Below are positions 26,813 to 35,989 of a stretch of 64,000 bases of DNA, piece by piece. The DNA lies in contig JAGASK010000041.1 in NCBI GenBank assembly GCA_017621815.1, positions 32,379 to 96,378 of the forward strand, read 5' to 3'. The notes under the pieces were generated by a model, which saw nothing but the letters and a program-made list of their open reading frames with translations, searched no databases and was not told the DNA's origin. Origin of the DNA: Lachnospiraceae bacterium (GTDB lineage Bacteria; Bacillota; Clostridia; Lachnospirales; Lachnospiraceae). Both the position numbers and the translations under genes were made by a program. Numbering within the stretch: position 1 is the stretch's first letter; each line of letters begins with the position of its first letter.

Positions 26813-27232
26813 TTATAAAGCAACTATAATTTTCTCTTTTAATGATGCCGGTAACTCAGCCTCATCACATGATACACTTAATACAAAATCTACTCCGAAC
26901 TTTTCGCTGATAACCTCTAATTTGTTAATGATAGGCTCAATATCGCCATCTTCTTTGCATGCAATTTTAAGGAAACTGTCGAAATACATCTGCTGCAAAT
27001 CATGATCCTGTGAAATAATTCCGCAAATAAAGCCAACAAATTCATCAGAATCGGAAATCAAATAAGAAGATACATCAATTAATCTGATCTTATTGTTTAA
27101 CTCATACATATGTTTCGTACTTTTATCCAGATAAACTATATTTCCGGACACATTCTGCACTTCAGTATTAACTTTATCTAACAAATGCTTCGTTTTGCCT
27201 TTTCCTTTTTTACCTACAATTAATTGAACCAT
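26813..27232 (-). CDS. Small P-loop protein, unknown function
   Basis: 139 residues from ATG 27232, GGAGGG upstream. Begins VQLIVGKKGKGKTKHLL, a Walker A-like loop (Gly7 through Thr14), then KSTKHMYELNNKIRLIDVSSYLISD. A Walker B candidate is VDFVLSVSCDEAELP. Close in size to small ATP-binding proteins of unknown role conserved in Clostridia. It follows the DD-carboxypeptidase gene; the relation is unclear. Confidence 0.7.
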   Translation of the reverse strand: MVQLIVGKKGKGKTKHLLDKVNTEVQNVSGNIVYLDKSTKHMYELNNKIRLIDVSSYLISDSDEFVGFICGIISQDHDLQQMYFDSFLKIACKEDGDIEPIINKLEVISEKFGVDFVLSVSCDEAELPASLKEKIIVAL

Positions 27233-27329
27233 TGGTATCCCTCCTGAAGTATATTCGCTTATATGAAAGAAAAGCATTTCATATATAACTTGTTATTATT
27301 ATAAGATATTATGTATTAAAAAACAACTG

Positions 27330-28328
27330 TTAATTGTTTATTTCACCCAATAATTCTGTCATTTGTGAATACAGGTCATCTCTGGTTTCAGCCCGCAGAA
27401 TAATAGAAATATAAGGATTATTTGCTGTATCTTTGGAAACCAGAACAAGGCAGCTTTTAGCGGCGCTTGTTGTTCCTGTTTTCCCGCCGAGAACTGTAAC
27501 GCCGGTAGGCGCACTTGCTGTTCCCTGCATATAATAATTTGTACTTCCTACGGTAAGTTCCCTGGAATTTCCGTTTTTGTCATTATAAGCCGTGGTATAT
27601 TCAGGCATATGTATAATTTCATTAAACATATCATACTTAATTGCTTCATTGGTAATCAAGTACATGTCATATACTGTAGTGTAATGATTATCATCCGATA
27701 AGCCGTGAGGGTTTACAAAGTGCGTATTGGTAGCTCCAAGCGCCATTGCTTCTTCATTCATCATGTCTGCAAATGCGTCTATTGAGCCTGCAATTCCTTC
27801 GGCAATCATGACAGCCGCATCATTGGCGGAATTAATCAGTAAAACATGAAGTGCCTGAGACAGAGTCATCTGATCGCCTTCTTTCAGCCCGCAGGTGGTA
27901 GCTCCTGACTCAAGATTGGTAACATTACCGGATGCGGTAAGCATCATTTCAGCAGAACCGTGCTTCATGGCAACCAGGGCAGTCATGATTTTGGTAAGGC
28001 TGGCCGGATACAGCTTTTCATGCACATTTTTGGCATAAATAGTATTTTTATTATTGATGTCAAATAAAGCAGCACCCGATGCTTTTGACATATCTACAGC
28101 ATTTACATTAATATCTGAAGAAACAACACATAAGTCCGCAGCAAAAGGAACCGCAGTACTGTTTTCTTCGCGGGTATCCACAATCCGGAATCCGCTTACA
28201 TCGGAATTTACCGTATACGGCATATCATACTGTGCCCTGCCGCAGCCACCCGCAAATAAAGTGCCGGCTGCCAGAAAACAGGCTATGCCTCTTTTAAAAT
28301 GTATTTTCATATCATTTATAATTCTCAC
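27330..28328 (-). CDS. D-alanyl-D-alanine carboxypeptidase (lipoprotein, S11)
   Basis: 332 residues from a GTG at 28328 preceded by GGAG; ATG 28310 is the alternative. The N-terminus ends in LFAGGC, a lipobox. Catalytic motifs: SLTK (Ser-x-x-Lys), SAN in INSANDAAVMIAEG, and KTG in GGKTGTTSAAKSC. It trims the last D-Ala of peptidoglycan stem peptides. The gene overlaps mgsA by 17 bases, so it is translated from the same mRNA. Confidence 0.92.
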   Translation of the reverse strand: MRIINDMKIHFKRGIACFLAAGTLFAGGCGRAQYDMPYTVNSDVSGFRIVDTREENSTAVPFAADLCVVSSDINVNAVDMSKASGAALFDINNKNTIYAKNVHEKLYPASLTKIMTALVAMKHGSAEMMLTASGNVTNLESGATTCGLKEGDQMTLSQALHVLLINSANDAAVMIAEGIAGSIDAFADMMNEEAMALGATNTHFVNPHGLSDDNHYTTVYDMYLITNEAIKYDMFNEIIHMPEYTTAYNDKNGNSRELTVGSTNYYMQGTASAPTGVTVLGGKTGTTSAAKSCLVLVSKDTANNPYISIILRAETRDDLYSQMTELLGEINN

Positions 28329-28707
28329 GCCACTCCAAATCTCCTCTGTCTAAGGATTTAACCAGTAATTCAGCCGTTGCAAGATTTGTTGCCAGAGGAA
28401 TATTATATACATCACAAAACTTGACAACATTATTAACGTCCGGTTCATGGCGTTTCTGAGTAACAGGATCTCTTAGAAATATGACGAGGTCAAGCTGATT
28501 ATGCTCAATCTGAGCGCATAACTGCTGTTCACCTCCGAGATGTCCTGCCAAATACTTATGAATATTTAAATTAGTTACTTCTTCAACCAGCCGTCCGGTT
28601 GTGCCTGTTGCGTAAAGTTCGTTTTTACTTAATATTCCCCGGTATGCAATGCAAAAATTCTGCATAAGTTTTTTCTTCGCGTCATGCGCAATTAATGCGA
28701 TGTTCAT
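28312..28707 (-). CDS. mgsA: Methylglyoxal synthase
   Basis: 131 residues. Starts MNIALIAHDAKKKLMQNFC and has ATGTTG (phosphate-binding), LDLVIFLRDP and HEPDV, with the catalytic Asp in the FLRDP segment. It turns dihydroxyacetone phosphate into methylglyoxal when phosphate is limiting. The 5' leader carries a tandem near-repeat (CAGAAGGGGTTACAG and CAGGAAGGGGTTATT read on the - strand). A weak promoter with TATACT lies about 70 bases upstream. Confidence 0.97.
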   Translation of the reverse strand: MNIALIAHDAKKKLMQNFCIAYRGILSKNELYATGTTGRLVEEVTNLNIHKYLAGHLGGEQQLCAQIEHNQLDLVIFLRDPVTQKRHEPDVNNVVKFCDVYNIPLATNLATAELLVKSLDRGDLEWRENYK

Positions 28708-28776
28708 ATTGTATAATAACCCCTTCCTGTACTGTAACCCCTTCTGTCACATTTTTCTGCTAGTCAATAGTATACA

Positions 28777-29892
28777 CTATTTTTGTTTACATTGTAACCC
28801 CACATTTAAAACAAATCCAATTCCAATAAATGAACTAATCAAAGAAGTAAGTCCATAGCTTAAAAACGGCAGGGGAAGCCCCGTATTCGGAAGCAGATAA
28901 GTTACTACGCCGATGTTGATGAAGCCCTGAAAGCCAAGCTGTGCGCCTACACCGGCTGCAATAATCGTTCCCGCAATATCCTTCGCCTTTCTGGCAGTCA
29001 AAAAGCATTCTATGCTTATTAACATCAAAAGGAATACCACCGTACATGCACCTGCAAATCCGAATTCCTCTCCTATTACGGCAAAAATAAAATCTGTCTG
29101 CTGTTCTGAAATGAAATTGGCATTCTTTACGGAACTGATCTGGTTATTTTTATAGCCTTTTCCCGTCAGCTGACCGGAACCGATAGCCATAACAGAGTAC
29201 TCCTGCTGATACCCCAGCGTATTGGCATATTCTTCTTTGTTAAAAAAGGCTACGATTCTGTTTCCCTGATAAGCCCTGTCACCGCCGAATATTTTCTGGT
29301 CCGGCTGCAAAATCAGAATAATGAAAATAATGGCTGCCGGAATAAACACTGCCAATACCCCCGTGACAATCTTCCAGCTGATTCCTCCCACAAACATAAT
29401 AACAGAAAAAATCAGACATATAACCAATGTAGTGGATAAATCCGGCTGATTGAGTACAAGTAATGCGGGAAATGCGAATAAAATCACACACAATGCAATA
29501 TATTTAAATGTATTCAGCTTTTCCTGATGTTTTAAAATAAACTGTGCAAAAAATAAGATGATAAATATCTTGGCAATTTCCGAAGGCTGAAAACGGATTC
29601 CTGCCAGTTCAAGCCATCTTTGTGCGCCGCCGCCTTCATCTCCCATGAAAATAACAAGAGCAAGAAGAATCAGGTTAAAAATATAAATAATCCAGTATAG
29701 GTTCAGAATAACCGAATAATCAAACAATGATATTACTATCATCAGAAAAACGCCGAAGGCAAAGCCGGCAATTTGTCTTGTTTGTAAAGACTCTTCGGCA
29801 CTGCCTACGGCAATAATTCCGATTACCGCTAAAGCAATTACCATAATAACCAGTTTAAAATTATAATCCCGTATTCTATACTGCTTTAACAT
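28777..29892 (-). CDS. rodA: Peptidoglycan polymerase RodA
   Basis: 371 residues from ATG 29892 with AAAGGT upstream; the frame extends to 29976 but that part overlaps the minE region. SEDS-family protein with ten membrane segments: QPSEIAKIFIILF, LNQPDLSTTLVI (the catalytic Asp region), FVGGIS, and the C-terminal LPNTGLPLPFLSYG. It polymerises glycan strands with PBP2 in the elongasome. Placed just after minE in the cluster. Confidence 0.95.
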   Translation of the reverse strand: MLKQYRIRDYNFKLVIMVIALAVIGIIAVGSAEESLQTRQIAGFAFGVFLMIVISLFDYSVILNLYWIIYIFNLILLALVIFMGDEGGGAQRWLELAGIRFQPSEIAKIFIILFFAQFILKHQEKLNTFKYIALCVILFAFPALLVLNQPDLSTTLVICLIFSVIMFVGGISWKIVTGVLAVFIPAAIIFIILILQPDQKIFGGDRAYQGNRIVAFFNKEEYANTLGYQQEYSVMAIGSGQLTGKGYKNNQISSVKNANFISEQQTDFIFAVIGEEFGFAGACTVVFLLMLISIECFLTARKAKDIAGTIIAAGVGAQLGFQGFINIGVVTYLLPNTGLPLPFLSYGLTSLISSFIGIGFVLNVGLQCKQK

Positions 29893-29914
29893 AAATTGAC
29901 CTTTCTGAAAACTA

Positions 29915-30184
29915 TCATTTGTTATGTAAATCCAAAATCGGAATGTTCGCATATAACGTAGGCATTTTGGAATCATGGCCCTTTATTCCGGTTTTGCTGA
30001 TTTGGATTTCCATGCTTTGTGTATCTATCTTCATGTATTTTGAAATTACTTTTGCGATATCCGTTTTTATCATTTCCATCATTTCCGGTGAGCAGTTTAC
30101 TCTGTCCGAAATAAGCAGAATTTTAAGACGGTCCTTTGCAATATCCCTGGATTTTTTCCTGCTGAAAAAATGTTTGATTCCCAT
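29915..30184 (-). CDS. minE: Cell-division topological factor MinE
   Basis: 89 residues behind AGGAGG. DRLKILLISDRVNCSPEMMEMIKTDIAKVISKYM matches the MinD-binding and topological regions. With MinC and MinD it places the division site at mid-cell. The MinE-based system is found in some Clostridia instead of DivIVA. Confidence 0.95.
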   Translation of the reverse strand: MGIKHFFSRKKSRDIAKDRLKILLISDRVNCSPEMMEMIKTDIAKVISKYMKIDTQSMEIQISKTGIKGHDSKMPTLYANIPILDLHNK

Positions 30185-30195
30185 ATTGCCACCTC

Positions 30196-30987
30196 CTAAT
30201 TCTTATGAAAAATACCTGACACTCTTGTCCAGAAGGAAACACTTTTATCAAATTCAATAAAAGGAATTTCCTTTCCTGTAACCCGATAGCATATATTCTG
30301 ATATGCTTTTCCTGCCAGTGTATTGTTTCCTACAAGCGGTTCTCCCTGGTTAGTAGCAATAACAACATTTTCATCATCCGGAACAATGCCGATAAGCGGA
30401 ATGGATAAAATATCAACTACATCTGCTGCACTCATCATTTCCCCGCGCTTTACCATATCATATCTTAAGCGGTTAATTATCAAATCAATCTGCTTAAATT
30501 CATTGGCTTCCAACAAACCGATAATTCTGTCGGCATCCCTGATTGCAGATACTTCAGGGGTTGTAACCACAAGCGCCCTGTCGGCTCCTGCAATGGCATT
30601 TTTAAATCCCTGCTCTATTCCTGCGGGACAATCCAAAATGATATAGTCAAACTGTTCCCTGAGCTGATTGATCATTCTGACCATCTGCTCGGGATTTACT
30701 GCTGTTTTGTCTTTTGTTTGTGCAGAGGGCATCAAATATAAGCTGGGATGTCTTTTGTCCTTAATAAGGGCCTGTTTAATCCGGCATTTGTTTTCAACAA
30801 CATCCACGAGATTGTAAACAATTCTGTTTTCAAGCCCCATTACCACATCCAGATTGCGCAGTCCGATATCAGTATCAATCAGAACCACACGCTTTCCCAT
30901 TGCTGCCAGACCTGTTCCAACATTTGCTGATGTAGTGGTCTTGCCTACACCGCCTTTCCCTGATGTGACGACAATTACTTCACTCAT
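30196..30987 (-). CDS. minD: Septum site-determining ATPase MinD
   Basis: 263 residues. Deviant Walker A KGGVGKTT at 11-18, IDTDIGLRNLD, and DCPAGIEQGF. Recruited to the membrane by its C-terminal amphipathic helix (SFWTRVSGIFH). Starts with AGGAGG. 11 bases before minE. Confidence 0.97.
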   Translation of the reverse strand: MSEVIVVTSGKGGVGKTTTSANVGTGLAAMGKRVVLIDTDIGLRNLDVVMGLENRIVYNLVDVVENKCRIKQALIKDKRHPSLYLMPSAQTKDKTAVNPEQMVRMINQLREQFDYIILDCPAGIEQGFKNAIAGADRALVVTTPEVSAIRDADRIIGLLEANEFKQIDLIINRLRYDMVKRGEMMSAADVVDILSIPLIGIVPDDENVVIATNQGEPLVGNNTLAGKAYQNICYRVTGKEIPFIEFDKSVSFWTRVSGIFHKN

Positions 30988-31032
30988 TCTTTACCTCCTA
31001 AATGAATAAAAAATTTCGTCCCCTGAGCAAAG

Positions 31033-31716
31033 CTACACAGGCAGTTCGCTCAGTAATTCTTTTGTAAGGGAATCCATTACGATTTTATTATTTTTTACGT
31101 ATGCGATTTTCGGCTGTACCTTAGGTTTTATCGACCATTTACTGATTTTTTCTTTTGTATTATATTTGAAATCACCAATTTTTAATTTTTCTGGTGACAT
31201 TTCAAGCGCCGCAACATAATGCCCTTCGCTTCCGTTTCCGCCGGCATAGGCTTCGCCGTAAAGGCCTCCTAAAATGATAATGTCTTTTGCGGAAATAATA
31301 GCTGAACCGGGATATACATCTCCCAGTATGACAATGCTTGATTCTGTTTCAAGCACCTGTCCGTTTTTTAATGTGCCTTTATAAAACTGGCCTTCACCTC
31401 CGGTGAGAGAACCTTCCGAAAAATCAGTATGGGATATTGCCTTTATAAACTGCCTGTCCGTTTCTTCATCTTCAGATACAATACATAAAATATGAATTTC
31501 CGAATTTTCCGAAATTGCATCTAATACTGCCTTTTCTTCTTCCTGGGTAAGATTTCTTCCTTTGATGGACAGTGCCATTTTTGCATCCTTAAAAAAGCTG
31601 CTGGATTCTTTGAATTTTATGGATATTTGAAGCAGTAATTCCTGAAAATCCAATTCGGGATCCAGATGCAGAACTATTCCATTAGGAAAGCTCTTTATAA
31701 TGACAGAATTTTTCAC
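31033..31716 (-). CDS. minC: Septum inhibitor MinC
   Basis: 227 residues; GTG start with GGAG 9 bases upstream. N-terminal domain up to about residue 100, then the C-terminal beta-helix with VILGDVYPGSAIISAKDIIILGGLYGEAYAG, which binds MinD. It blocks FtsZ polymerisation near poles. Only 45 bases separate it from minD. Confidence 0.96.
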   Translation of the reverse strand: MKNSVIIKSFPNGIVLHLDPELDFQELLLQISIKFKESSSFFKDAKMALSIKGRNLTQEEEKAVLDAISENSEIHILCIVSEDEETDRQFIKAISHTDFSEGSLTGGEGQFYKGTLKNGQVLETESSIVILGDVYPGSAIISAKDIIILGGLYGEAYAGGNGSEGHYVAALEMSPEKLKIGDFKYNTKEKISKWSIKPKVQPKIAYVKNNKIVMDSLTKELLSELPV

Positions 31717-31735
31717 AATACAAGACTCCTTTAGC

Positions 31736-34618
31736 TTAATCTGTTACGGCGGTACTTCCGCTGAGCTGAGATGCCGTACCTGTTATCAACTCTTCCTCAT
31801 CAGCTAAATCAAAATAATACTTAAGCACATCCTTTGTGGTCTGGGCGGCATAGGATGATGTATAGCCGTTTGCTATTCTGGTAGCAATGGCTATTTCCGG
31901 TGTTTCATAAGGCGCATAACATACAAATAAAGCATGATTGGCACGATTTTTATTCTCTTCGGCAGTACCGGTCTTGCCCGCCACATTGACACCGAAATTC
32001 TTGAAATACGATTTATCCTCAATTACCTGACGCATGCCGGTATGAATGGCATTCCATTCGGAACTGCTGAGCTCTACAGTATTTCTGACAGAGGCATGGT
32101 TTTCATCAAGCAGATTACCGCTGTGATCCGTAATTTTATTAATCAGCGTTAAGTCATAACAGGTGCCGCTGTTTGCAACTGTTGTTACATATCTGGCAAG
32201 CCCTACTGTGGTGTAGCTGTTGGTACCCTGGCCGATGGCGGAACGGACAGCATCCGTATCGGAAACCTGAGGTGAGGACTCTTCTATTTCAATTCCCGAA
32301 GTTTCCGTAAGACCATACATATCCGCATATGATGCCAGTTTTTTCAATCCCACATCATTAGAATAAGTATCTCCTATCATTCCGAGACGATAGCCTAATT
32401 CATAAAAGAATACATTGCAGGAATGTCTGATTCCGCCCGTCACATTTAATGAACCATGGCTTCCCTTGCCGTATATCCAGCATCTGGGAGGGGGCTCTAT
32501 TTTATCAAACTGCCCCGTACAGGTAAATGTGGTTACAGGAGTAATAACTCCTTCTTTGAAGCCTGCAGTTGTCGATACCATTTTAAAGGTAGAACCGGGG
32601 GCTGTTTTTTGTTGTGTGGCATAATTAATCATAGGCGTGGATAAATCATTCAGCAGCTGTGAAAAATATTCGGCATCCACACCGTTTGCCATTTTATTAT
32701 TGTCATATCCCGGATACGATACAAGAGCCAGCACTTCGCCTGTATTGACATCCGTAATTACCATGGAGCCGCTGTGGGGGTCAAGAGGCAGCTGTGCAGG
32801 TGTGATATCAATATCCCGAATCCGGTTCATCATGAAGGTATAAGCGGAAATAGCTCCGGTTTCCCATTTGGACTTTTCATCATCATCAATCTCCACGATT
32901 CCCTGCTCTAACAGAATATTACATATCTGACGGCCTGATACGGTATCATCCTTTATCATAAAACGGTAAATTCTTTTAGCAAAGTCAACATTGTCCTGAA
33001 GCTGTTCAAAGATATATTCTGTAATTTTATTGTATATTTCTTCTGAATCAGAATACTGGCTGGTTAAATCCAGTTTTGTAATATCTATCCAGTTCATGGC
33101 AATACAGTAATTTAAATATTCATTAAGACTGATTACCTCTTCCGTCGTCCATGCAATATAAGTGGCATCGGATGAATCCACCCTGCTTCTGACAATGATT
33201 CCGTTATTATAAAGCATCTCGGCAATAAAGCTTTCATAAATCTGATATTCCATAGTCAGCTTTTCATAAGGTGTGCAGGTCTCTGTAAGCTCCGTACGCA
33301 GGGTCTCAAAAACAGAGTTTTTTCTGTTAAGAAAGCTTTCATATACTGCTTTTTCCGATTCTCCGGCAGAACCGGTGCTGAAATGATCTGTATCTATAAT
33401 ATTATTATTAATAAGCGCATAGTAAACATCGTAAATAGGAATTTTTATGTTGCTGCTGCTTACATTTTCCGAATTAAATTCCTTTGCATTAATAATATTG
33501 GTATATAAAATACTGGCAAGCTTTTCTTCCAGAATTTTATAGGCGGCAATTTGTAAATCCTTATCAATCGTTAAATAAATGTCATTGCCGGCTACAGGTT
33601 CCACATAATTGGTGGTTTCGATTACCTTTCCCACATTATTGACAAATACGGTTTCGCTTCCCTTTTTGCCCTGCAGCGATGTTTCCATGGATTTTTCAAT
33701 ACCCAGCTTGCCCACCGTATCATTTAAATCGTATGAACCTTCTCCGTTTTCTGTCTGCAGCGTTTCAAGTTCCTCCTGGGAAATCTTGCCGGTATACCCG
33801 ATAATCTGGGAAAAGTAAATACTGTCCACATATTTGCGGATGGTATCTTCAACAATGGAAACGCCTTCCAGTTCATTGCAGTTTTCCATTACTACGGCAA
33901 CCGTACTTTCACTGACATCTGTTGCTACAGTGGTAGCAATATATTTCTGATAATTGTTTGTGTTCATATCATACCGGATGGTCAGTATTTTTAAGATTTC
34001 ATCCTTTGTATATCCGTTTCCCGCCACAAAACTGTCCTTGGAATCATCGGAAGTATAGATGCCTATTCTAAACCTGTCCCATCCGCATAAATACTCAACT
34101 ACTTCTTTTGCAGTAGCGGTTTTTTCTTTTTCCTCCAGCTTATCAATTGTTGTTTTGCCGTAAACATCGGCAAGAAAACGATAAAGCTGGGTTCCTTCCA
34201 CGGTAAAAGCATAATTATTGTTTTTGTCCAGAATTATCTTAAAATCACTGACAATATTATCACCGTTGGATTCTATCATTTTAATCAGGGTATAGATGGT
34301 ACTGTTTAAATTATAATTCTTCATTTTGCCGCTCTCGTACACGTCTTCGATCGTTACGGAGTGAGCCAGTTCATTATAAGCCAGAAGATTGCCGTTTCTG
34401 TCATAGATGCATCCCCGGCTTCCCTGTATGGTACGTTCTTTCATGATTTTCGTCTGAAAAGACTCAAGGTATTCCTCGCCGTGGACTATCTGCAGATCAA
34501 AAAGCCGGTGTACAACCACAACAGCAATCAGGATGACAACAAGTATCAGCACAAATACCCGGGAAGTTACCATATTGAAAAAATTTTCTTTGAAATCCTC
34601 AAACAAATTTTCTTGCAC
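31736..34618 (-). CDS. mrdA: Penicillin-binding protein 2 (elongasome transpeptidase)
   Basis: About 955 residues, longer than the usual 600-700. One membrane segment (VFVLILVVILIAVVVVHRLFDL), an N-terminal pedestal, and a transpeptidase domain: Ser about 676 in GSTFK, SCN near 732, KTGT near 879. The extra length comes mainly from an insertion at about 370-620. The annotated GTG start lies inside the AAAGGAG sequence, so TTG 34606 is the more natural start. It works with RodA in lateral wall synthesis. Confidence 0.9.
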   Translation of the reverse strand: MQENLFEDFKENFFNMVTSRVFVLILVVILIAVVVVHRLFDLQIVHGEEYLESFQTKIMKERTIQGSRGCIYDRNGNLLAYNELAHSVTIEDVYESGKMKNYNLNSTIYTLIKMIESNGDNIVSDFKIILDKNNNYAFTVEGTQLYRFLADVYGKTTIDKLEEKEKTATAKEVVEYLCGWDRFRIGIYTSDDSKDSFVAGNGYTKDEILKILTIRYDMNTNNYQKYIATTVATDVSESTVAVVMENCNELEGVSIVEDTIRKYVDSIYFSQIIGYTGKISQEELETLQTENGEGSYDLNDTVGKLGIEKSMETSLQGKKGSETVFVNNVGKVIETTNYVEPVAGNDIYLTIDKDLQIAAYKILEEKLASILYTNIINAKEFNSENVSSSNIKIPIYDVYYALINNNIIDTDHFSTGSAGESEKAVYESFLNRKNSVFETLRTELTETCTPYEKLTMEYQIYESFIAEMLYNNGIIVRSRVDSSDATYIAWTTEEVISLNEYLNYCIAMNWIDITKLDLTSQYSDSEEIYNKITEYIFEQLQDNVDFAKRIYRFMIKDDTVSGRQICNILLEQGIVEIDDDEKSKWETGAISAYTFMMNRIRDIDITPAQLPLDPHSGSMVITDVNTGEVLALVSYPGYDNNKMANGVDAEYFSQLLNDLSTPMINYATQQKTAPGSTFKMVSTTAGFKEGVITPVTTFTCTGQFDKIEPPPRCWIYGKGSHGSLNVTGGIRHSCNVFFYELGYRLGMIGDTYSNDVGLKKLASYADMYGLTETSGIEIEESSPQVSDTDAVRSAIGQGTNSYTTVGLARYVTTVANSGTCYDLTLINKITDHSGNLLDENHASVRNTVELSSSEWNAIHTGMRQVIEDKSYFKNFGVNVAGKTGTAEENKNRANHALFVCYAPYETPEIAIATRIANGYTSSYAAQTTKDVLKYYFDLADEEELITGTASQLSGSTAVTD

Positions 34619-35117
34619 TCCTTTGTTCTATATCCTCAAGCTTTTTATTAATCCATAAAATAATCGGATATAATATCAGCGTCACCAGAATGGTATATAC
34701 CATTTCAGGAAGGATAATATGAATAAAATAATAAGAAATATGAAATCTTCCCCGCATCAGAAAAAGTATGATATAGCAAATCAGACCGTAAGCAATATCA
34801 CTGACAAGAATAAGCGCCATTGGCAGCTTGATGTCTTCAGGATAAAAAATCCGGTTAAACTTGCCGTTTATGTAACCTATATACATATAAATCATGGCAT
34901 AAAGGCCGATAACACTTCCAAAAAAAATGTCGGAAAGCAGGCCGCAGAAAAAACCGAAAACAAGCCCTGTACGTTCTCCTCTCATAAACCCGAAGGAAGC
35001 TGTAAGAACTATCATAAGGTTGGGAACAATTCCGCCAAATGCAATTTCATTAAAAACGGTAGTCTGCAATACAAAGCACAAAATAACCAGTATGCCCGAA
35101 ACAAGAACTCTTCTCAT
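34599..35117 (-). CDS. mreD: Rod-shape protein MreD
   Basis: 172 residues, five to six membrane helices (FVLQTTVFNEIAFGGIVPNLM, MYIGYINGKFNRIF, MVYTILVTLILYPIILWINKKL). MreD links MreC and RodA/PBP2. Its start overlaps the mreC stop (ATGA) and its end overlaps PBP2 by about 20 bases. Confidence 0.93.
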   Translation of the reverse strand: MRRVLVSGILVILCFVLQTTVFNEIAFGGIVPNLMIVLTASFGFMRGERTGLVFGFFCGLLSDIFFGSVIGLYAMIYMYIGYINGKFNRIFYPEDIKLPMALILVSDIAYGLICYIILFLMRGRFHISYYFIHIILPEMVYTILVTLILYPIILWINKKLEDIEQRSARKFV

Positions 35118-35989
35118 TCTTTCTCCTCTGCAGTCTGTTTAAGCTGCGTAATTACCAGAACTTCTTCCAGATGTTCAAAATCCACCGCCGGAGTTATGTA
35201 TCCGGATTTGGTAAGGTTATTGGAATCTTTATTAATACTGGATATGTAGCCAATCAGAATTCCGGGAAGATATTTGTCACTGACATTGGAGGTTACAATC
35301 TTATCACCCTCCACAACCCTGTCGGCACTGTCTACCAGTTTTTCAAAGCTGATAATGCCGTCCGCATAAAGCTCCAAATCACCGGTTACAATTAAATTAT
35401 CCGAAGTGGACAGAACCATACCGCTGGTATTGGAATTATCATCTATGATTGCCATTACCTTAGACCAATTCGGGCCTACATCAATAATTCGTCCCACAAG
35501 TCCGCTTCCTGCCATAACGTTCATGTCTATCATAAGACCGTCTTCGGAGCCTTTATCAATAGTGAACGAATGAAACCAGTTTCCGGAATCCTTGGCAATG
35601 ATCCTGGCGCCAACCTTGTCATATTCATCATACTGGGCTCCCAGGTCAAATAACTCCCTTAAATTGGTAAGCTCATATCTGTCCTGCTGCAGCTTGATAT
35701 TTTCCATTGTAAGTTCATCTATCTGCGCTTTCAGTTCCTCATTTTCTTTTAAAAGGGAGCGAATCTGGACCAGTTCCTCGGAGCGTGTATTTATCCAGCT
35801 CCCGGCTTTGCTGATTCCCTCCTGAAGGGGAACAATGATAAAACCGCCGACTGCACTGACAGGCGCACTCAAAAAATTGGTATTAAAGGTCAATACTATT
35901 AAACCCGTACAAAGTATCGTTAAAATAAAAAGGAGATATTTACCGGGCAGCGTAAACTTCTCTCCTTTTCTTTTTACTATTGGACTCAT
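35114..35989 (-). CDS. mreC: Rod-shape protein MreC
   Basis: 291 residues. One membrane segment (about 15-35), coiled coil (EELVQIRSLLKENEELKAQIDELTMEN), then a beta-rich domain (ARIIAKDSGNWFHSFTIDKGSEDGL, GSGLVGRIIDV). It is the scaffold of the elongasome. Overlaps mreB by 4 bases (ATGA). Confidence 0.95.
   Translation of the reverse strand: MSPIVKRKGEKFTLPGKYLLFILTILCTGLIVLTFNTNFLSAPVSAVGGFIIVPLQEGISKAGSWINTRSEELVQIRSLLKENEELKAQIDELTMENIKLQQDRYELTNLRELFDLGAQYDEYDKVGARIIAKDSGNWFHSFTIDKGSEDGLMIDMNVMAGSGLVGRIIDVGPNWSKVMAIIDDNSNTSGMVLSTSDNLIVTGDLELYADGIISFEKLVDSADRVVEGDKIVTSNVSDKYLPGILIGYISSINKDSNNLTKSGYITPAVDFEHLEEVLVITQLKQTAEEKE

Noticed and set aside
28718-28750. Tandem near-repeat of about 13 bases before mgsA considered as a CRISPR or iteron
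   Set aside because: Only two units with no further spacing pattern; not enough for an array. A role in leader structure is possible but unsupported.
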